Source: Crotalaria pallida
Taxonomy: Eukaryota; Streptophyta; Magnoliopsida; Fabales; Fabaceae
Direction of reading: 5' to 3'
Length of the DNA stretch: 64,000 nucleotides
NCBI GenBank assembly: GCA_037953625.1
Contig: CM075651.1
Location: 152,660,001-152,724,000 of the forward strand
Positions within the stretch are counted from its first letter, which is position 1; each line of letters begins with the position of its first letter. Below, piece after piece: positions 58,646 through 64,000 of this stretch. A program made the translations under genes and the position numbers. A model generated the notes under the pieces. That model was not told where the DNA came from. It did no database searches and saw only the letters and a list, made by a program, of their open reading frames with translations.

Positions 58646-60067
58646 TTTAATTAATTCAAATTTGTTTTATATATACTTTTACATATACAATAATGTCATT
58701 CTACATTAACGATCGAGTTCGGCCCTGCCGGTGGTAGAGACCTTTCAGCACTAGATTAATAAGGTAATAAGATACTAAGAAAGAGACCAATAATCGTTAA
58801 TTGTTTCGGGGAATACCAAGATATACGGTTGTCTATCTAAGTTACATCATGACAACCAGTATAATTTTTTTGCAAGCTAAGCTAAGGTAAGAATATTATT
58901 TTTGCTTCAAAAGTTTGCAATAATTCATAATGTGAAAGGAAATTACATTTATATTTCCAATGGTAAGTTTTCAATATATCGTGTTTGCAAATACTTTTCT
59001 AGCTAGTAGCTTGGCTATTATGTTTAAGCGTACATGTTACACAAGGTTAATTGAGATTACTAAATAAACAATGCTGATTATCTCTGAGGTTACACTTTAA
59101 TTATATTTCAGCTGGTTAGTTATCGATCATAGCTAGCTTAGTTTGCAACTTGTAAAGAGCTTCAAAACGGGCATGAAAAATATAATATAATTAAATCGAC
59201 CTCTATTTTAGGTAGCTAGAGAAGATTGAATAAATATCAATTGTTTGATGTAAACTAAAAAATCATTCAAAGAAGATGACCAACGGAATTGAACATACAT
59301 AAAAAGAGTCTATTTAAAAAAATTATCTAGCCGTGTTTCTTCTTGGCCATAATCTTTCATACATACAGTGAAAATGCGAGAATCGGGGTGTGCCTTCTTT
59401 TATGCACCCGCAGGTTTTTAATCCGTTGCAAATCTTTCAACTTTTAGCGAAGCTTTGGCATTCACACGCTTTTTATGTCACTTTTTGCCTTAGCCCCCCG
59501 ATGACAAGTGGTTAATTTCATGGCCTTAGAAAGGTAAGATAAGACAAGAAGTGATATGGTCCAAATAATAACAATGGACCATGATGGCATGTTATCTCCA
59601 TTATATTTTTCATACGATAAAATTTAGAAACTTTGTCATTAATATATAGTAGAGATCGTTATTAACTCGGTGTAATGTAAAATTTTTACGGTTCAAATAA
59701 TTATTCATATAAATATTAACTTTAATTTAATTAACTTCACATGTTTATAACCTGTTAAATAATGAAGTCAATTGTGTTCATTCATCTATCTCAAGCTTTT
59801 TAGAAAGTTAACTCGGGAGAGGATAATGGTTGACAGTTCGAGGGATTGCTGGAATTATCTTACGCGGATTAATATAAACCATATTACTACTACTATATAT
59901 TTTATTAAATGCTGATTAATTGGATAGCAAAAATGATTAAAACTTATTTTTAAGCTTAAATTGTAATCAATATTGTTAGCAAGTGTATATTCTTACTTCT
60001 GACTGAGCATTGTTCAAATTTTATGAAAGGATCGTGTGTATGACCTTCCCAATTCCCAAATATACTA
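58646..60067. other. Intergenic, no supported gene
   Basis: AT-rich, with no reading frame above about 60 codons and no mobile-element ends recognised. Confidence 0.45.
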
Positions 60068-60362
60068 CTCCCTCCGGTTCTTATTATAGGGCATACTTAA
60101 CCGAATTACACATACCAAGGAAAGTGGTTGGTTTTATGAATTCTATGAGAATATATTGTAACATTACAATTTTACCCCCTTAACTTTTCTTGGAAAATTC
60201 ACACTCATTAATGAACAACAAAAAACACATAAATAGTCAAAGCATTTAATAAGGGCAAAAAAGAGAAAAATCAATAAATGATGCATAGAAAATATAAAGT
60301 GACTTATAATTAGGACCAAAAAAACTTTCTAGAATGTGACCTATATATAGGACCGGAGGGAG
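60068..60362. mobile_element. Stowaway-type MITE
   Basis: CTCCCTCCGGTTCTTATTATAGG at the left and CCTATATATAGGACCGGAGGGAG at the right, flanked by TA. In reverse orientation relative to 28757-29040. Confidence 0.85.
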
Positions 60363-60555
60363 TATTATGTATTCTATTTTTGTGTGAGTGGCTCAACAAT
60401 GATTGTCATTTTTCACTCGTAAACTAATAATATTAGAGTCTTGTTAATATTGTTTTTTAAATAAAAAAAATAACACGTACTTTGCATTTTTCTTCTGTCG
60501 GATTATAAAAATTGTATTTTTAAATAACATAAAGCCTCATAATAAATATCCTAAA

Positions 60556-61036
60556 GGCTTATTTATGTATTTGGTCCCTGAAAGTTAAGCGTGTTTTGGT
60601 TTTAGTCTTTAGTAAAAATTATTTTGACCGGGACTAGTCCTTAATTGTTCAAATATTTTGGTTTTGGTTCCCTCCGTTAGGAAAAATCTGTTATTGTCTA
60701 ACGTGACTAGCAGAACACCACATCAGCAGTCACGTGGTGCGAGGTAGCACCAAATAGATAGTATGACATGGATGATACAGGTCCACGGAGGCAAAATTAT
60801 TCTATACGCAAAATGGTTGATGATTTGGTCACACCAACTACTTAGCATCATCGAACACCACGTGGTTGATGATTTGGTGTTCCGCAAATTATATCAACAA
60901 ATAACAAAACTTTTGTAATAGAGGAGACCAAAACCAAAATATTTAAAAAATTAAGGATTAGTCCCAATCAAAATAACTTTTAGGGACTAAAATCAGAACA
61001 CATTGAACTTTTAGGGACTAAATATATAAATAAGCC
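60556..61036. mobile_element. MULE-type MITE (family B), 481 bp
   Basis: Arms GGCTTATTTATGTATTTGG and (right end) ATATATAAATAAGCC, with the internal pair TCCCTGAAAGTTAAG and AACTTTTAGGGAC. A perfect 9-bp target duplication TATCCTAAA flanks it (60547-60555 and 61037-61045). Confidence 0.88.
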
Positions 61037-61166
61037 TATCCTAAAAATACTTGTTATTATTTTTCATAAATTATTATTCAAAGATTGTGTAGAAGGAATA
61101 TATTTACGATGCATGTGTATATATGACCACACAGACAGCCATGCGGGACAGCTTATGTGTGTTGTA

Positions 61167-61434
61167 TTCCCTCCGGTCTCAATTATAAGAAAAATAAAAA
61201 TCTCACTTATGGTCTTGAATATAAGCAAAATTTAACTAATTTTCTATTTTCAATACAATCATTCCTAAAATATATCAATAAAGTGGTTGAATCATTTATT
61301 TTTTGTTTCATTCCCAATATAAGTTTACTAAAATACTTATTTTTATATGAATTTGAGAAAATTAAATGTACTTAATTAATTTTTCTTAATATTTGTGAAA
61401 TTAGTTATTTTGCTTAAAAATGAAGTCGCAGAGA
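61167..61434. mobile_element. Stowaway-like MITE
   Basis: Left end TTCCCTCCGGTCTCAATTATAAG; interior like 4140-4413 (TATAAGCAAAATTTAACTAATTTT); right end eroded (GAAGTCGCAGAG). Confidence 0.6.
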
Positions 61435-62046
61435 ATATGTATATAACCGCTCGCAAAAAAAGAGAACCGACTAAATCCAGGTGTCCAACAATGTATCACG
61501 AAGAATTATGATGTGATCCAGGACCATTACCAATAGTCCCGAACACAAGTAATTCATAAATTTAATGAATCAATGGCATGGATGTATTCGGACCAGATCC
61601 TCGACCACGTAATAATTTCTCCCACATAACAATCTCCACACTTAAAACCGCGTGTTAGTTCTTGCTTGAGTCAACGCAAATCTGATGCCATACATGAGGT
61701 CACCCAGAATAACCTTATTATGAGTTTGATTTTGATCTACCACGAACAAAATCCCACTTGGTCATGTAGCTAAGAGTGGGGACTGGGGAAGCTCTTTGTT
61801 GAAGAAGTTATTATTTGGTCCTCAATTATTATGTTATATTTAGGCTAATTATAGTTTATTAAATAGGAAAATAAAATAAAAGAATAAAACAAGAAAATGA
61901 ATGGGTAGTTATTTGTATTATGTATTAGATAATGATTGACTAATAATTTCTTTCTTTGTTGGATGATTTCTGGCTGCTTAAATGTGGTCCTTAATACAAT
62001 TTTTTTTTTTTAAAAAAAAAAAGAAATTTAGGTTTTTAAAAAAATA
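61435..62046. other. Intergenic, no supported gene
   Basis: No coding evidence; poly-T/poly-A runs near 62000-62020. Confidence 0.45.
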
Positions 62047-62268
62047 TACTTTTATAATACAACCAAAATTTGGATTGTAACACAATAATTTATTAATAAA
62101 TCAATAATTTGGTGACAAGTCATTCAATTTTGATCACTAGAAGCTGACGTGGCAGTGACAATATGATCTCATTAAATGACATATCACTGGATCATGTCAC
62201 TCGATCATTGACTTATTAATGAATTGTTGAATTATTATCCAAATTTTGATTCCATGAAAGTAATGTCC
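62047..62268. mobile_element. MITE related to the MYB-intron element
   Basis: Inverted arms ACAACCAAAATTTGGATTG and (right) TATCCAAATTTTGATTCCATG. A-rich flanks give a possible TTAAAAAAA duplication, but low complexity makes this weak. Confidence 0.5.
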
Positions 62269-62614
62269 TTAAAAAAAATACTTCCTCTATTCCATTTTGT
62301 TTGGCAATTTTGGCTTTTTTTCTCGTTCAATATCTTTTGTCCTTTTATAATTCTAATGCATAAACATATTTTTCTTTCTAACTTTAATATTTCATTCAAT
62401 CGTTTCTCTTACTCGTCATTAATTCTTCATCTCTCTCGTATCTAAATCATTATACATTAATTAATGGATACACTTATTAATAAAAATTAAATACTACTAC
62501 AATTTTCAATAAGAATTAAATATGGACATTCTAGACAAAGTACACATGAAACTTACAATAGTCAACCCTTACTAATAGATTGATGACATGGTGGCCGGCC
62601 AACAAAGTTCAATA

Positions 62615-62853
62615 CTGCCTCCGTCCCTAATTATAAGGCTCTCTTGGGAGATTTCACGTCCATTAAGAAAGTGGAATAATTTAATTAATTGTATTGGAAA
62701 TGTGAACTTTTGATATGTATTTTCAAAATTACCCTTATTAATATTATTGGGAATCAAAAAAGTGTTATAAATAAGGGTGTTTGTGAAAAAAAATAATTAA
62801 TGCTTATTAAAAATTGTTAAAGGGCGAAGATCTTATAATTAGGGACGGAGGGA
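62615..62853. mobile_element. Stowaway-type MITE
   Basis: CTGCCTCCGTCCCTAATTATAAG at the left is mirrored by CTTATAATTAGGGACGGAGGGA at the right, flanked by TA. Confidence 0.85.
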
Positions 62854-62988
62854 TATAATTGTTGTTAAAAGGGTGGTCGGTGTTTCGGTTTAATGGTGGA
62901 TAAGACGATAGGGGCATGATAGTCTTGAGGAGTGATTACGTGGTTGGAGACTATATTAATGATCCGAATAAATCACCACTAGTTATTA

Positions 62989-62998
62989 CTTTCTCCGA

Positions 62999-63047
<49 letters not shown>

Positions 63048-63323
63048 ATACTTAACCATATTCCCCGAACCAAAAAAAGTGGTTAGTTTTGTGAATTTTA
63101 TGAAAATATATTGTAACATTACAATTTTATCCCCTTCACTTTACTTGGGAAGTTCACATTTATTAATGAATAACAAAAAAACATAGTTAGTCAAAACATT
63201 TAATAAGGGCAAAAAAGAGAAAAAACAATTAATGATGCATAGAAAATATAAAGTGTCATATATATAAGACCAAAAAAATTTTCTAAAACATGCCTATATA
63301 TAGGACCAAAGGACCAAAGGGAG
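62989..63323. mobile_element. Stowaway-type MITE with (AT)n expansion
   Basis: Same subfamily as 60068-60362 (shared TTAATGAATAACAAAAAAACAT, then TTTAATAAGGGCAAAAAAGAG). The left end TTTCTCCGATCTCATATAT runs into about 40 bp of (AT)n. The right end is CCAAAGGGAG. Confidence 0.65.
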
Positions 63324-64000
63324 TAGTTATCTTTTAAATTTTTTTAACTAAAAAAATAAATTGTGAATAGTGAAGATAAGTTCTAGATTATGTGATCTAT
63401 AGGACTAATTAATAATTTCACCGATAGTTTTTGCATTCTTTTCTTCATCTTTTAATCAATTAATCTATGTAGTTGGAAAGGGGTAGCATTAAATCTTAAA
63501 ACTGAAATTGCTGCATCTAAGAATTGTGTCCAGCATCTAAGGAGTACTCCCTCCGGTTTGAATTATGAGCAACAAAAAACATACTTTTATTGGTTTTAAA
63601 AAAAAAAGTAAACATTCATTCTTGTCCACCAAAGATTGCATTGCTATCAATTTCATTTTTTTTAATATTTGCCATGAATTTGGTTTTTTAAAAATATTTG
63701 TCATCAATTTAGTCTTTCAAATATATTTATCACCAATTTACTCCTTCAAAGATTAATTGTCATCAATTTAGTCCCATAAAAATATTTGTCATCAATATAG
63801 TATCTCAAAGATCAATTGTTCCACCAATTTAGACCCTTAAATATATTTGTCACTAATATAATTCATCAAAAATCAATTGTGTCATCATGTTAGTGTCTTT
63901 GTGTTACACCATTACATATTAGTTTAACGGTACTTATGTGGAAAGTTAAATAAAAAATTATAAAATAAAATTACAAAAATTTAATAAATAAATTGGATAT
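63324..64000. other. Intergenic, window end
   Basis: Contains a Stowaway-like left end at about 63547 (CTCCCTCCGGTTTGAATTATG) without a matching right end. Then comes a loose tandem series in which TTTGTCATCAATTTAG-like phrases recur every 30-35 bp (63680-63870). No gene. Confidence 0.45.

Overview
The window is AT-rich nuclear DNA from a flowering plant. Spliced GT-AG genes, plant-type proteins and dense plant transposable elements (MITEs, SINEs, a Helitron and a Ty3/gypsy element) all point that way. The proteins read as eudicot and most resemble legume (Papilionoideae) homologues as I remember them. That lineage call is an inference and was not searched.

Four host genes can be supported. 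(1) Plus strand 6771-9542, two exons: a leucine-rich-repeat receptor-like kinase of the RKL1/RLK902 group, with an atypical catalytic loop. (2) Minus strand 19566-17539, six exons: an ARL8-type small GTPase of 184 residues. (3) Plus strand 23713-26902, two coding exons and a probable 5' UTR exon: a mitochondrial succinate/fumarate carrier (SFC1-like). Its intron carries a piece of organelle-type 23S rRNA gene with an exact I-CeuI recognition sequence. (4) Plus strand 53433-55889, three exons: an R2R3-MYB factor of the MYB20/MYB43 type (secondary-wall and phenylpropanoid regulators). The genes lie 8-27 kb apart and show no functional linkage.

The rest is mostly layered transposons. At 42086-51713 lies a Tat/Ogre-like Ty3/gypsy LTR retrotransposon with 595/571-bp LTRs and a 5-bp target duplication. 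Its gag is mostly deleted and its pol carries five in-frame stops. It also holds an antisense, intron-containing reading frame that is much better preserved than pol. The element sits inside a Mutator-type MITE and has itself received a Stowaway MITE. Next to it (39168-41777) is a Helitron-like element with an internal tandem duplication, one copy of which holds a SINE.

Many short non-autonomous elements can be placed to the base because their target duplications survive. They include three MULE-like MITE families with 9-bp duplications, one hAT MITE with an 8-bp duplication, many Stowaway-type copies, and three complete SINEs with 13-16 bp duplications plus antisense copies. Unexplained structures include a 205-bp inverted repeat built from an 18-bp palindromic motif (38069-38273), a near-perfect 60-bp-arm hairpin (34330-34492), and a MITE carrying a C-rich, possibly captured gene fragment (58073-58645). 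No tRNA gene, complete rRNA gene or CRISPR array was seen.
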